The notes: generated by a model not told the origin, from the letters alone. 64,000 nt of DNA from Triatoma infestans (GCA_011037195.1 JAAEAF010001577.1:101996-165995); one strand, 5' to 3'; shown: positions 19,960 to 31,373, counted from the stretch's first letter. Numbers and translations: made by a program.

Positions 19960-21134
19960 TGCGGTCTTATTTGGCGCGCTTTATATGAAAACCAAAAAGC
20001 TTGTGCAAATTTAAATTTAAACTATCTGACCGGGCCACCAATACTTCTCAAAAATCAATACTCCTCAGAATTTAAAAAAAAATATAAGTGAAACGTTTCT
20101 ATCCACGCAGCAAACATTCCAAGTTTAAAAAAAAAATCATTGTAACCGTTTTCGAGAAAATTCCAAAAGACTCCAAAACCTATTCTATAAAATCGCACTT
20201 CCCTATAACAGATTTTCTTCAAATTTGGAATTCCACCAATGCTTCCAATATGTATTAATATTATGTAGGTGTAGATACCCTGGGTCTAAGCAGGTATCAG
20301 ATTTGTCTGATAACAGGCCTGTTTACAGGACACGGTAGGTTCAAGAAACATCTGAATAAGGTGGGATTATTTGATTCGGTGCCCTTGTGTAGGCTTAATC
20401 AATAGGAGGAGGAGACGGCCTCTCACCTGTTGTTTGATTGCGTCGCAGAGTGAGGTACGAGGTCTTCGGCACGTTGAGACTGGAGAAAATCGTACTTCAA
20501 GAAGGACTGGTGGGGAAGGTCCTGGATCTCATGAAGAGGGGAGGATTCCTGTACTAGACATTAAGGGGTTGGCACAATAAGCCTCAATGGGCAGGCTGCA
20601 GTGTCTGGGTTAGTGCCCTCCCCGATGTCATTCCATTCTATTCTATTCTATGTAGGTGGTAAAACCATATATTCTAATTCTGAAGTGATACCTTAGAGGA
20701 GAGTGTAAAGCTACTATTCCCTCACAACCTCCCAAAAAATCCGTTTGTCTCGGGGAAAATGTTTTCAATAAAAGTGATATGGTATTTATGCGTATAGATA
20801 GTTTTCGAAGTTTAAAGAACATCGTTGGAGTTGTTTTCGAGAAAATATCACTAAAAAAAAAAAAAAAAATCATTATTGTCACACTTCAGGTGGATGGATT
20901 TTGCTCAAAATCGTGGTATCTGATGCGGTGATAGTTCCGAGAAGGAACACCAACTCTGAGCTTCCTACGACTTTTCATTTTGGAGATATTTTGTTCAAAC
21001 TCACATACACACATTCGCTAAAAAAACAATATTTTCGTCCACAGGGGTACCTCAAATATATATTGCCGGTGAAAATTCAATTCAAAAATTTGTTACGCCA
21101 GTAATTAGTCCCTCTTACAGCAGTAAGAGAAAGT
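19960..21134 (+). repeat. Family R repeat, orientation A, split by a LINE
   Basis: It runs from AAACGTTTCTATCCACGC and 'TTTTCGAGAAAATTCC' to the right terminus CTCTTACAGCAGTAAGAGAAAGT ending at 21134. The phrase TTATGTAGGTG at 20261-20271 resumes at 20649 after the LINE insertion. It is one of the longer copies. Confidence 0.8.
20272..20648 (+). mobile_element. 5'-truncated LINE (R1/I-like 3' end) with 10-bp target duplication
   Basis: TATGTAGGTG flanks the insert at 20262-20271 and 20649-20658. The plus strand encodes, with breaks, GHGRFKKHLNKVGLFDS followed by CRLN and EETASHLLFDC, the C-terminal zinc-knuckle region of LINEs of the R1/I group. After a short 3' UTR it ends in (ATTCT)n. Only 377 bp arrived, a typical truncation. 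Confidence 0.85.
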
Positions 21135-21687
21135 AATATTACATGATATAATGAATGTAAAATCCAGAACAACCCAACTTAAACTAAAACTATTTTAACA
21201 ATTTAATTCCATATTTAGTGATTATATTTCGATAAATTTTGTTAAATATTCTAATATTGATTTGATTTTTATATATTTATAAATTTATTGCGATATTAAT
21301 TTGAATAATTAATTTAAAAATATATATATATGTAAATATAGATAATATATTATACGGAATTAAATTTATGATTTTTTTTTCACCTCTTAAAATTTTGTAT
21401 ACAATGTGGGTTATAAAATACAAAAATTCTAGGAACACTGATTCAGGTTATACTCGATTGACGATATCTAGATCGACTTACAAACCAGGCCGTTCACCTT
21501 TCAAATCTTTTTTTTTTTTTTTTTTGTAATTAACTTTTATTGAAAAAAAAAAATTCTGATAAATTAACCTAAAAGTTTTCTGCAGATATACACTCACTTT
21601 TTAGTTGCTTTTAACAGTTATAGATACAGCAATTTTTGCTTCTATCACTACTCATTGTTGTGAGATAATTAAAAAAATAAATAAATC
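21135..21687. other. Unassigned very AT-rich sequence
   Basis: It contains runs of T and A and a TATATA stretch at about 21320. No gene, RNA or repeat is recognised. Confidence 0.35.
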
Positions 21688-22440
21688 AGGTGTAAAACAT
21701 GCACACACAATTTTCTCCTACTGCTTATTATTACAGTATGAGAGCACCCGGGTTCGAGTCCAGCTGTGCTACCCTTAGATTTTTTTTCTTCCTAGGAGCT
21801 TCTACAACTCACTGTCCGATGATGGACAATGTGGTCCGTAACGAGAGAACACTGTCCGGAGGCTCCGGGCGCCAATGACCATAGATGTTGACGCGCCTTT
21901 AATTAAAAAAAATCCATTATGCTTCAAAATTTGTTTCTTTGTCTTAATAACATAAAGGTTGAGATGGTGGGGTGGGGTGGCGGGTGGTGACCATAAGAGA
22001 GCGTCAATAATACTGAACAATCACAATATTTGAAATTTGACGTCATAGATTGTTTAGGACGCTCTAAAAGCAGGTCCTATATTTGAGCATTGTATTACCT
22101 TAGTATAAAGGAAATCGTTTTCGAGAAAATTCCAAAAAATAATGAAACTCAAAAACTTGATTAACTAATTTTTTTAAATTTTCACATCATTGTCATTAGT
22201 ATTGTAGCAATTATTTTAACGGGTATCAATATTATGTAGGTGATAGAACCATATATTGTACTGAAGTGATACTTGTGGGGAAAGCTTAATGATATTGTTT
22301 CCCCTCAGAACCTCACAAAAAATAAATTTTCTCTGGAAAATGTATTAAATAAAAGTGATATGTATTTATATGTATACATCGTATACAACGTTTATGGAAA
22401 ACCTCGCAAAATGGAAAAGAATAAAACATCTTCCTGTGAG
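21688..22440 (+). repeat. Family R repeat, orientation A, split by SINE 1
   Basis: It begins with the outer motif (AAATCAGGTGTAAAACATG, then TTTTCTCCTACTGC). After the SINE it continues with 'CGTTTTCGAGAAAATTCC', 'AATATTATGTAGGTG', 'TGTACTGAAGTGATAC' and 'AATAAAAGTGATATG'. The right end is replaced by the TTA microsatellite. Confidence 0.7.
21741..21912 (+). mobile_element. SINE family 1, copy a (head truncated)
   Basis: It contains the B-box-like GGGTTCGAGTCC, ACCCTTAGATTTTTTT, TTCTTCCTAGGAGC, the hairpin region (GGACAATGTGG / GAACACTGTCC), GCGCCAATGACC, TGTTGACGCGCC and an A-rich tail. The A box is missing. Confidence 0.85.
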
Positions 22441-22444
22441 ATGC

Positions 22445-22448
<4 letters not shown>

Positions 22449-22516
<68 letters not shown>
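22449..22516. repeat. (TTA)n microsatellite
   Basis: About 68 bp of near-perfect TAT/ATT triplets, followed by two short interrupted runs to 22530. Confidence 0.97.
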
Positions 22517-22517
<1 letters not shown>

Positions 22518-22599
22518 CATTATTATTAGGTATTAACAAATGGTGGAGAGCAACCAAACCCTAATGCTATTCAAAGCGACTCCATCAGTCGCAATTGTT

Positions 22600-23135
22600 G
22601 CACACATGAAAACTTATTGTGCGAAAAATATGGACGCAAAGTATATAAAATTTTCTCTCGATTAATATATAAAATTCAAATTAGAAAATATAGATTTCGT
22701 AAGTAAACAAAATTTTCTCAATAATTTAGTACTCATTATAGTAGAAAAGTGTTTGAATTTTTCAACGTATTAAAATTTATTCTTTAAATTGAAATTTGAC
22801 AGCAAGATTCCTTAGAAATCAGTCTTTTCTTTTCCTTTAAACTTGGAATACTAGCAATACAATTAATGTATCTTAATGTGTAAGCGTTGAAAGATCTGCA
22901 TCATGCAATATTTTTTTCTGAGAATGATGTTTTTATTTTCCAAATAAAAAGTGATAGAAAAATTTTAATTTGTACAAGTTTTCTTGGTTTTGACTTGGAG
23001 CGCTCCACACACAAGGCTGTTCAAGTAATTGTAATGTTGAAAATTTTCAAAGAAAATTTCTTGATTAAATTATATTAAATTTAGAATAAGAGAAATTCGT
23101 GTGAATGTTTCACACCAGATTTTCTTTTTTTTTGG
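22600..23135 (-). repeat. Family R, distal end, orientation B
   Basis: It ends with GGAGCGCTCCACACAC, TTTCTTGATTAAATT, and the outer motif AATAAGAGAAATTCGTG followed by TGTTTCACACCAG. These phrases are shared with the copies at 34340-34520 and 60540-60690. Confidence 0.65.
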
Positions 23136-24358
23136 GTATTTTTAATGGTATGCAATTACTACGAGAAACTGGTATACTGAACCACTTGGTTCTGCAATAA
23201 AACTAGAAAATAGTAACAGACCTAATATGCTTCCTTGCTGGACACCATAATGATCTTAATATAAACAAAATAGTGTATTATCCATATAAAAAAGGTTTCA
23301 TACGGTACAGAAAAAAAAGAAGACATTTTGAAGCAATTATACAGTTATACTGACTGACTTTAGTAGAAATCGTTAAACATTTATTATAGTGCAAATAATT
23401 GAACATCGTATACAACAATCGATTAACCTAAATTTCCTGCAGTAAATTACCTCTGCCATTATATCTATATATTATATATATAATATATATTATATATAAT
23501 ATTTTTTAAGGTTTATGAAGTATTTTTTTTTTATTTTTCATATAATTGTGCCCCCACTATAAAAAGATTTAAAATTACATCCATTTTATTTTATATTCAT
23601 TACTTTAGGAAGGCTATTTTCATGGTTAAAAAAATAAAAAGTAAATACATATAAATGGTGTCGGGTAACATAAAACTCTTTTTCCTTTTTATTTTTGTTT
23701 ATTAGTTCCATGTCGTTTATGTTATCTATATTACGACAATTTTTTTTTATTTTAATGCTTGGCATTTTATCAAGATATTATGGCCTATAAATTTTATTAT
23801 GTATTTAGTATAATTATATATATATTATATGTAGTGTTAAATCAAAATAAATAAGCAGATCAAAAGTAACTATCTAAGTTTTGACATAAAAGTTATTTTA
23901 TTTCTATCCAAATAAAATTTATGTCAGTGTTTTTTTTCAGATGATTTATCAAAGTGAATTATCATTACAACTTTGAAATCATGAAAAATATGTATTCGTA
24001 TTAGTTTTTCCTTTAAATATATTCCTGGCGAATAATTTTTTTAGTGTAATTTGGGCTAAATAATATATGTATATTTTTTATTTTATATAATGACCTTTTT
24101 ATATCGCCACCTGTTGTCAATTTGTGTCCAGTTGGTTTTGGAATTATGGTTTTATATAAACAACAGCTGTTCCAATATATTTATAAATAAATTTATAGAA
24201 GTAATTTATATAATATTGTTGAAATCATTTGGCTACGGAAATCGCTATAAAAATAGGAAATATGTAGGGGTAATTATGTGGCCTGGATATTAACAGAAAT
24301 TTAGTGACAGACATGATCAATAATTTATTGAAACTAAGAATTATTTTAAGAAAAAAAA
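23136..24358. other. Unassigned very AT-rich sequence
   Basis: Dominated by A/T runs and TATATA stretches (23465-23505, 23815-23830). No gene, RNA or known repeat. A possible old LINE remnant around 23165-23260 (AATATGCTTCCTTGCTGGAC, complement of an RT-like stretch) is too decayed to call. Confidence 0.35.
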
Positions 24359-25358
24359 AAATCCGGTGTGAAACACTCACACAACTTTCTTTTACTCCAG
24401 TTCTCAAAAATTGTAATTGACAAATTTTATTGCTTGTGTACCAAATTTAACGGAATTCGTCGAAAACTGAAAAAAACTGTTCAGTAAAAGCGCATTTCCG
24501 GTTTACTAAATTTCTTGAAACTCGGAATTTGGCCATCTATTTATTTCTAATTAATTTTATTTGGATGATAGAATTGTTTAATCAACTGTGATAGCACTTA
24601 AGAGAAAAACATAACCCCACCCTCCCCTAAAAGTTCCCTTAAATCAATTTTCCCAGACAAATGTTTTAAATAAAAGTTGTAGACCTTTGCATGTTTAGTT
24701 TGTATACAAAGTTTCAAGAAAATCGTCGGAGCCACTTTCAAGAAAATTGCAAAAAAGGGAAAAAAACATTTAGTAAAGTGGTAAAGTAAACACACTTCCG
24801 GTTATCCGGTTTTTCAAACTCGGAATTTCAACAACATATTTAATTCTAATTAACATTATTTAGATCAAAGAATTGTCTTATAAACTGAAATAGCACTTTA
24901 GATGGAAACCTAACCCCACACCTCCCCCAAAAGATCCGCCCTTAAATGCATTTTCCCGGAGAAATGTTTCAAATAAAAGTTGCAGCTCTGTGTATGTGTG
25001 GTTGATGGAACAAGTTTAAAGAAAATCGTCGGAGCCATTTTTGAGAAAATCGCAAAAAAGTAAGAAAACCAACTAGTAAAGTGGTACTTCCTGGTGAGAA
25101 ATTTTGACAGATAACGTACTGTCAGATCGCATGGTGATACCTAAATGGAATATCAAGTTTCAACTTTCTACAGTTTTTCGTTTTTGAGCTATGCTGTTTA
25201 CATACACACACACACGTACACACACACACACACAGACCATTTGCTAAAAACCACTTTTTTGAATTCAGGGGGCTCAAAACAGATATTTCCGGTGAAAACT
25301 CGATATTGAAAATTTGACACGATTGCAATACTTCCTCTTACTAGGAGTAAGAGAAAGT
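24359..25358 (+). repeat. Family R repeat, orientation A, full-length copy with doubled module
   Basis: The left outer motif (AATCCGGTGTGAAACACTC, TTTCTTTTACTCC) and the right terminus (CCTCTTACTAGGAGTAAG, AGAAAGT at 25358) are both present. Two consecutive modules of about 300 bp (roughly 24490-24790 and 24790-25085) share, in order, TTCCGGT, AAACTCGGAATTT, AACCCCACC, 'AATAAAAGTTG' and 'GAAAATCGTCGGAGCC'. The CA run sits at 25201-25236. The right terminus forms an 8-bp hairpin, CTCTTACT-AGG-AGTAAGAG. Confidence 0.85.
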
Positions 25359-25599
25359 AAAAAGAAGTAAAAATTCTCAGACTTATGGCGGCGATCAATG
25401 GTGGCTTCCGTTGGGTGTGATCTGTATTTCTACATAGAGTATAGAAATCTGAAGTGTAGAAAGTGTAAACAAGTGAGTGGACAATGTTTAAATTGAATAT
25501 TAATCGGTTATACGTTTTATGAGATTTCTGACCAACTAAAAAAACACCGTACGAAACAACTAAAAAAAAAGAAAAGCAAAAAAAAAGCGGATGGTCCAT

Positions 25600-26725
25600 G
25601 TTCCAATAAACCATCTCTTCACTTCACTTCACTTATTCTAGTCCTCTTATCTACCCGAAGGTGTAGAGGGTGGTTTGCAAAATTTCCGCCACTCTTCTCT
25701 GTTTTTCGACAAAGCCTTAGTCCAGCTGGTTCCTTTGGCACCTAATATCTTTTTTATATTATCCTCCACGTGGTTCTTCTTCTTCCTCTCGGTCTTTTTC
25801 CCGTGGGTCTTGCCTCGAGTGCTCTCCTCGGTATCCTGTTTTCCAGCATTCGGTTTACGTGTCCGAACCATCTTAATTGACCTCTATTCACGATTTGTGT
25901 AAGGGGTTCAATTTTGAGACTGTTTCGTATCGCATTATTCCGAATTCTGTCTCTCCTGGTTTTACCCTCGACTTTCCTAAGATAACGCATTTTCTGAATG
26001 CAGCTCTTTTCGCTTTCTTTGAGGGCCCAAGATTCGCTTCCATAAGTGAGGATAGGAACATATATTGACTTATAAACCGCCAATTTGGTCTCTTTAGAGA
26101 CTTCGTTTTTTCCTAAAAAGCTTCTATTTAGGGCGTAATAAATCTTACCAGCGGCATTTAACCTTTGGTTTAATTCCTCTCTTAGCTTGCCCGCGGCATT
26201 AATCTTTACCCCGAGGTATTTAAAGGAGGATACCTGTTCGATTTGGTGACCCTTTACTATGATGCTGACTTCTATGTTTGCTGATCTGGATAAAACCATA
26301 CTCTTGGTTTTATCTAAGCTTATTGCCATATTTCTTTTCTCAAGTTCCCGCGTCCAGATTTCTACATTTTCTTGGAGTTTATCTCTACTGTCCGCGATGA
26401 GAAATAAATCATCGGCAAACGCGAAGTGTGAGAAGCATACTGGCTGAAGCTTCCAGTACCCAAAGTGCGTAGTACTGGTATGGTCCTTGCAGCATTTCAT
26501 CATATCATCCATTAGCAATATGAACAGCAGTGGGCTCAAAATGTCGCCTTGTCTGACACCCATCTTAGTACAGAATTCCCAACTGAAACCATCTCAAAAA
26601 CGTAAAAACATGGATACTCATCCATGATATTCCATTTAGATAGCCCCACCCTAACTCCGCCACCAGACTCGAAGGTTTTGATCCAGAACGATTAACTGGA
26701 AGGGCGACTTTACTACATAGTTTCT
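25600..26725 (-). mobile_element. RTE-like LINE, 5'-truncated
   Basis: The minus strand carries only the second half of the RT and the C-terminal region. The 3' end shows (GTGAA)3 at 25618-25634, in keeping with the short tandem tails of RTE-clade elements. The endonuclease is absent. Upstream it abuts family R at about 26725. The GFSWEFCTK and GVRQGDILSPLLF boxes fit RTE-type RTs. Confidence 0.8.
25647..26563 (-). pseudogene. RTE-like LINE reverse transcriptase, palm to C-terminus
   Basis: The main frame (26563-25754, 269 residues) starts MGVRQGDILSPLLFILLMDD. It has the catalytic FADD at residues 49-52, SSFKYLGVKI, the thumb region ILTYGSESWALKESEKS, and RGQLRWFGHVNRM followed by the basic end GKRPRGRRRTTW. 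A phase change near 25755 moves the last 36 or so residues (IKKILGAKGTSWTKALSKN, REEWRKF) into another frame that stops at 25647. The FADD box is intact, but the gene lacks the fingers and endonuclease. The first 60 codons of the palm continue upstream of the ATG with a break near 26565. Confidence 0.9.
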
Positions 26726-27429
26726 TAACTCCTGATAAGAGGAAGTATTGCGATCGTGTCAAATTTTCGATATCGATCGATAGTTTTCACAGGAAATACA
26801 AGTTCTTAAGGTTCCCTGGGTATGTGTGTGTGTGGTCATAAATCAGAAATGGAAAATTGCAGATCAAGTTCACACTTGATATCTAGATAGCACCACTAAA
26901 TAAGATAATATTTTAACCTGGGACCCAGTAATAAGGATTCAAACAAAATCAGTCAACCGGAATAAACACTAAGCTAAAACTTTTATTTGTGACATTTCTT
27001 CGGGAAAATTCATTAATGGGGGCTGTTTGAGGATGGGTGGGGGTTATGCTTACCTCTAAAGAACTATTTATTTTTGTTATACGATTCTATCATACATATA
27101 AAATTAATGATAACTAAATATGTTGCCGAAACTTGAAGATTGAAGAAAACTGGTTGAACAGAAGACCACTGGAAGAACAGTTTTTTTTTTTTCAGTTTTC
27201 TCCAATTTTCTCCATAAACACATCGACGGGTTTCATTAAACATAATATACTAACTATACGAACAGAGATCTATTCACTATTGTTTGTAACTTTTTTTTGT
27301 TGAGAAAATTCGTTTAACCAGGTTCTATGGGGTTGGAAGGTGACGCTTTCTCAAAAATATGGAAGACTGCAACACATTTAGTAGAAATTATAAATTCGAA
27401 GAAAATTTGTGAGTTATAATAAATTATAT
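26726..27429 (-). repeat. Family R repeat, orientation B, first part
   Basis: It starts at TAACTCCTGATAAGAGGAAG and GCGATCGTGTCAAATTTTC. It includes a duplicated ATCGATCGATAG, a short TG run (26823-26832), 'AGCTAAAACTTTTATTTG' and 'TTCTCCATAAACACATCG'. The unit resumes at about 27980 after a LINE fragment. Confidence 0.75.
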
Positions 27430-27975
27430 TATACAAATTAAGGCAATTTTCTCATACCAAATAGTCTCGCAACTGGTTATAGGACTCCCTAATTGTTCTA
27501 ACCAAGAAAAGTAGGTGTTCAGAATAAGCTGGTACTCGCTTGGATGCCGGGATATGCAGGGTTTCTGGGTAGTGATAAGTCGAATCCGCTGGCGAGGGAG
27601 GATTCGAAGAACTTTTTCATATGTCTCGAACCGTTCTGCGGTTTGTCCAGAAGCGTGATTCAAAGGCTGGATGGATGACCAGCGTTCTGCAATGGTGGGA
27701 GGGAACACCAGAAGAAGCTCTTTATCAAGAAACATTTGCCTACGTTTGCTAGGGTCCTAGTTAACCACAGCCGGTAGGTTATACGGATAATTTTAGGTCT
27801 ACTAATGGGACTTGTAGGCTGAAAAATCCACGAGCCTTCTTGACGAGGCCGCTTTCAACTGTACTAGGTCTGTTTAGAAGGACGAAGCTGTAAGACGTGT
27901 TATAACCACTGAGGATCCACAATAGGCCTTCTAGTGTAGGTCGCAGTGGAATGAGGATCATGCCATCACTTTTGC
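27430..27975 (+). mobile_element. R1/I-like LINE fragment (RNase H to 3' end)
   Basis: The plus strand encodes, with breaks, LVLAWMPGYAGFLGSDKSNPL (the WxPGHxGxxGNExAD end of a LINE RNase H), EPFCGLSRSVIQ, then KHLPTFARVLVNHSR. The last 60 bases (CCACAATAGGCC, GGTCGCAGTGGAATGAGG) match, in inverse orientation, the 3' end of the LINE at 54005-54720. The two are therefore relatives. No target duplication was resolved. Confidence 0.7.
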
Positions 27976-28055
27976 TAATCTAAGCTAACTGTGTAACTTG
28001 CTGTAGGAGAAAGTCGTGTGAGTGTAACACACCAGATTTTGTTTGTTTGTTTGGA
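27976..28055 (-). repeat. Family R repeat, orientation B, distal end
   Basis: TGTAGGAGAAAGTCGTGTG, GAGTGTAACACACCAGATTT: the outer motif that closes the copy begun at 26726. Confidence 0.7.
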
Positions 28056-29469
28056 AACAATTGAGAAATAACCATATTTACTAAGATGTTTTCATCCTAC
28101 ATCTCTTCCATTCTGATGCGTAGTTATTGCCGTCTAATTCTTTTTTGTTTCCTTCATAAAAAGTTTTATTTTTAACTGTTGTTATGATTGTTCAGCAGAT
28201 TAACAAGGACTTTTCTACTGTGTTAAATTACATGGCTTCGCTTGGTTGAACGAAAAGGCGAACCACTTTATATTTGTGAACACAGGTTCTGGTCCACTTA
28301 GAATAAAAAATCCGAAAAAGTATTGTCCTCATAATCCCCTCTTATTATTTTTTTTCTACATCGCTCTGCCTGAAATAACACGCCTCAGCCCCCCCACCTG
28401 GATCTATATTAACTACTCATAAACACGTACACGCACACACCTAAACATAGACACACACGCATACCCATTCTATCCGGGTCATATTTAAAGTTGAATATTC
28501 CAAAGCACGGACTTGGCTATATTTGGAAAGTCTTTGGGTTATACCATACCAATGGTTTAGAAGAAGAGTAGTAGGTGGTTAGGCTTCTGTTTAAGTCTTG
28601 AAAAGGGGATCTCTCTCTCTCTCTTGCCCCTCTCTCGGTGGATGGTACTTTAGACCATGGTTTACATTCCAAGGCACGTACAATTGCCCCCACACACCCT
28701 TTTCTCTGTCTGCAAGCCATAACCACTCTAGTTGTATACCCAGCCACCACTTATTACAGAGCACAGTTCCCCCGCCTCCCTCAGTTCTGCCGGTCACTGT
28801 TTACTTCCCTCCCCCATCAAGTTAACAGTGAGTGCCTACAGTTCTACCAAATTCTCCTAATACTACAATTTCATCCTTTTATTTACAATACCATCTCTTT
28901 ACTACTCGTTCCATTTTTGTATATCCAAGTCTCACGTCCAGACGGTTTTATATTTTTACATAAATGTAAAATTAGCAACAATAATTCGTTAAAAAAAGAA
29001 AAAGAAGAATAAATAACCATCTTTATTCTAGTGGAATATCTTTTCTGAAGTAGAATATTGTAAGAGCGTGCTAATTGGTGAACAAAATTTAAACATACCA
29101 AATTCCTTCACGTTTTCTTCAGTATCCTTATTTCAAACTGTGAATATCTCCTTACAATATTGAATAAAGGAATAATGATTTTTTTTTAATATTTAATTAA
29201 AAAAATACCCGCATTTTATCACACAATACTGTAATAAAACAAAACAAAAATTTATGACCATATTTTTTATATAAATTAATTAATTGTTCTTTGTTTGAGC
29301 TAAAATTGTTATGCTAATAATTTTAAATATTATTGAGAAATTGTTTAATTACTTTCTATTAATGAAATTAAATAAATTTATCCTGCAAAGAATAGAGTAT
29401 GTTCAGACATAGGTCTTCGTCAAGAGTTCCCAATTCTATTTACTTTCTTCTACACCTAGTTAAGAAGTA
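28056..29469. other. Unassigned sequence
   Basis: 28500-28870 has near-balanced composition with CT- and CCCC-rich stretches and open frames on both strands that look like low-complexity shadows. It could hold an old transposon or an untranslated exon, but I see no supporting motif. 29100-29400 is strongly AT-rich. Confidence 0.3.
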
Positions 29470-29779
29470 TTCCAATTATGATAAAAATTTTCGCCATGTT
29501 TCGAATGTTTTTAGCGAATGATCACTGTAAGTGTGTGCGAATAAACTATTTCAAAAACAAAAATTCGCCGCAAGCGTGAAACTTGGTATTCCATTTTACT
29601 TGGTACTATCACCGCATCCCATACCAAGATTCCAAAATCCATCAACCGGAAGTATGACTTTAATGGCTTCTTTTTTTTTTATGTGGTTCTACCAATTCCA
29701 GATTTGAAGGAAAATCGGTTAATAGAAATTGCCCACTATATAGTATAGGGGGGAACGATTTTTTTGGGAACTCCTACTA
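29470..29779 (-). repeat. Family R repeat, orientation B, first part (split by LINE)
   Basis: It includes ATTTCAAAAACAAAAATTCG, 'CTTGGTATTCCATTTTAC', 'ATCAACCGGAAGT' and 'GAAAATCGGTTAATAG'. The 8-bp TCCTACTA at 29772-29779 recurs at 31619-31626, where the copy resumes. Confidence 0.75.
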
Positions 29780-29961
29780 GAATATAGAATAGAATAGAAT
29801 GTCTCTTTATTTATCAATGCAAAGCAAATTACATCATTGTTACAAAAAAATTAAATAAAAAATAAAAGACTTACTCGTGGTCAGCTGACCGTTAGAGTGA
29901 GTTTGGCTCATCATATCAATTATTCTCTTTATATTATATTTTTTTAAATGATTTTTCTTTT

Positions 29962-30619
29962 CATTGTTATTAAGGTACAATCATGGTGTGAGTAATAACA
30001 ACAAGAGTGCCAATTACATTGTTATTAAGTTACAGTAATGGTGTTGAGTAATAACAACAAGAGTGCCAATTACATTGCTATTAAGGTACAGTAATGGTGT
30101 TGAGTAATAACAACAAGAGTGATAACAACAAGAGAGTAAGAGTAAGTTGAGTGAGAGTAATAACAACAAGAGTGCCAATTACATTGTTATTAAGGTACAG
30201 GTGTGAGTAATAACAACAAGAGTGCCAATTACATTGTTATTAAGTACAGTAATGGTGTTGAGTAATAACAACAAGAGTGCCAATTACATTGCTATTAAGG
30301 TACAGTAATGGTGTTGAGTAATAACAACAAGAGTGATAACAACAAGAGAGTAAGAGTAAGTTGAGTGAGAGTAATAACAACAAGAGTGCCAATTACATTG
30401 TTATTAAGGTACAGTAATGGTGTTGAGTAATAACAACAAGAGTGCCAATTACATTGTTATTAAGGCACAGTAATGGTGTTGAGTAACAACAACAAGAGTG
30501 CCAATTACATTGCTATTAAGGTACAGTAATGGTGTTGAGTAATAACAACAAGAGTGATAACAACAAGAGAGTAAGAGTAAGTTGAGTGAGAGTAATAACA
30601 ACAAGAGTGCCAATTACAT
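29962..30619. repeat. Minisatellite with higher-order structure
   Basis: The basic unit is about 56 bp (GAGTAATAACAACAAGAGTG, then CCAATTACATTGTTATTAAG and a GTACAGTAATGG spacer). A variant block, GATAACAACAAGAGAGTAAG, recurs at 30121, 30335 and 30555, giving a higher-order period of about 214-220 bp, three times. Small indels distinguish copies. Confidence 0.95.
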
Positions 30620-30902
30620 CAATGACATGACAAAGTTATTTTGTTATACCAAACAAAAATTCATAGATTACCCCTTAGTGGGTCCGTTATTCTAGGCCGT
30701 AGAGAATATGCGTTATTGCAGTACATGACCAATGTTCTCCAGCCTGCCATTTAGATATTCAAGTACCCGATCTCTGGACAGCGCAGTATGTTTGAAATAT
30801 TTCGTACGTACTTCACTTCACTGCAGAGTGGGACATACAGCAAGAAACTGAAAAGATCTTCTATTTCATTAAGACTATATAGAACATGAAAGATCTGATT
30901 TT

Positions 30903-31151
30903 TTAAAAATATTTATCATTTAAATTCAGCAAATCCCCACGCAGTTTAAAAATCCATCTCATGAAAGATAACGGCTGCTGATCGTTAATATGACGTTTTT
31001 CTTTTAAATTAAATTCCCTGTATAATAAGGTAACACTGGATTCCCTGACTCTTTGTACAAAATAAAACTGCAACTCTTCCAAAATTTTACTTCTAATAAT
31101 ATTAAGCGTCTTCTCCCATAACTCTGTATAATTAAAGTTATTACAACTCAA
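30903..31151 (-). pseudogene. LINE C-terminal fragment
   Basis: An 82-residue frame with NFNYTELWEKTLNIIRSKIL, VQRVRESSVTLLYREFNLK and an arginine-tryptophan-rich end (MRWIFKLRGDLLNLN). It lies downstream of the RT thumb remnant, and the RWIFKLRGDLL stretch resembles the C-terminal segment of LINE ORF2 proteins. No catalytic motif is present. Its own family is uncertain. Confidence 0.5.
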
Positions 31152-31373
31152 TTCTATGTTAATGTTATGTGTTTTTTAGATAAATTAATTATAGTTTCAA
31201 ATCAAAATTGTTTTTGTTTTTACAATCTGCTGCGCTTTAATTTTTGGAAGCCTCTTATTGGGGAGCCGAGTTAACATAATAATATAATTACAGTGTGTTT
31301 TAATTGTATGAGTAAAAGTGGGGAGCAATTTGGTTTCAACAAACAGTAATGCATTTGGAGTGTACGAGGGTAA

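Noticed and set aside
21741..21775. Functional tRNA gene
   Set aside because: Only box-like SINE head sequence; no acceptor stem or cloverleaf can be formed. The same applies to the other SINE heads.
22273..22564. Leucine- or tyrosine-repeat protein
   Set aside because: The repeat comes from the (TTA)n microsatellite read in two frames; no coding support.
25122..25614. Proteins with repeated Cys/Val tracts and the phrase 'LDIPFRYHH'
   Set aside because: These are translations of family R and its CA run. The same peptide-like phrases recur at 12147, 36822 and 41063 only because the DNA is repeated, and more than one frame stays open.
28517..29012. Host gene in the balanced-composition stretch
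   Set aside because: Open frames lie on both strands, with CT- and C-rich runs. No motif, splice pattern or ATG context supports a gene.
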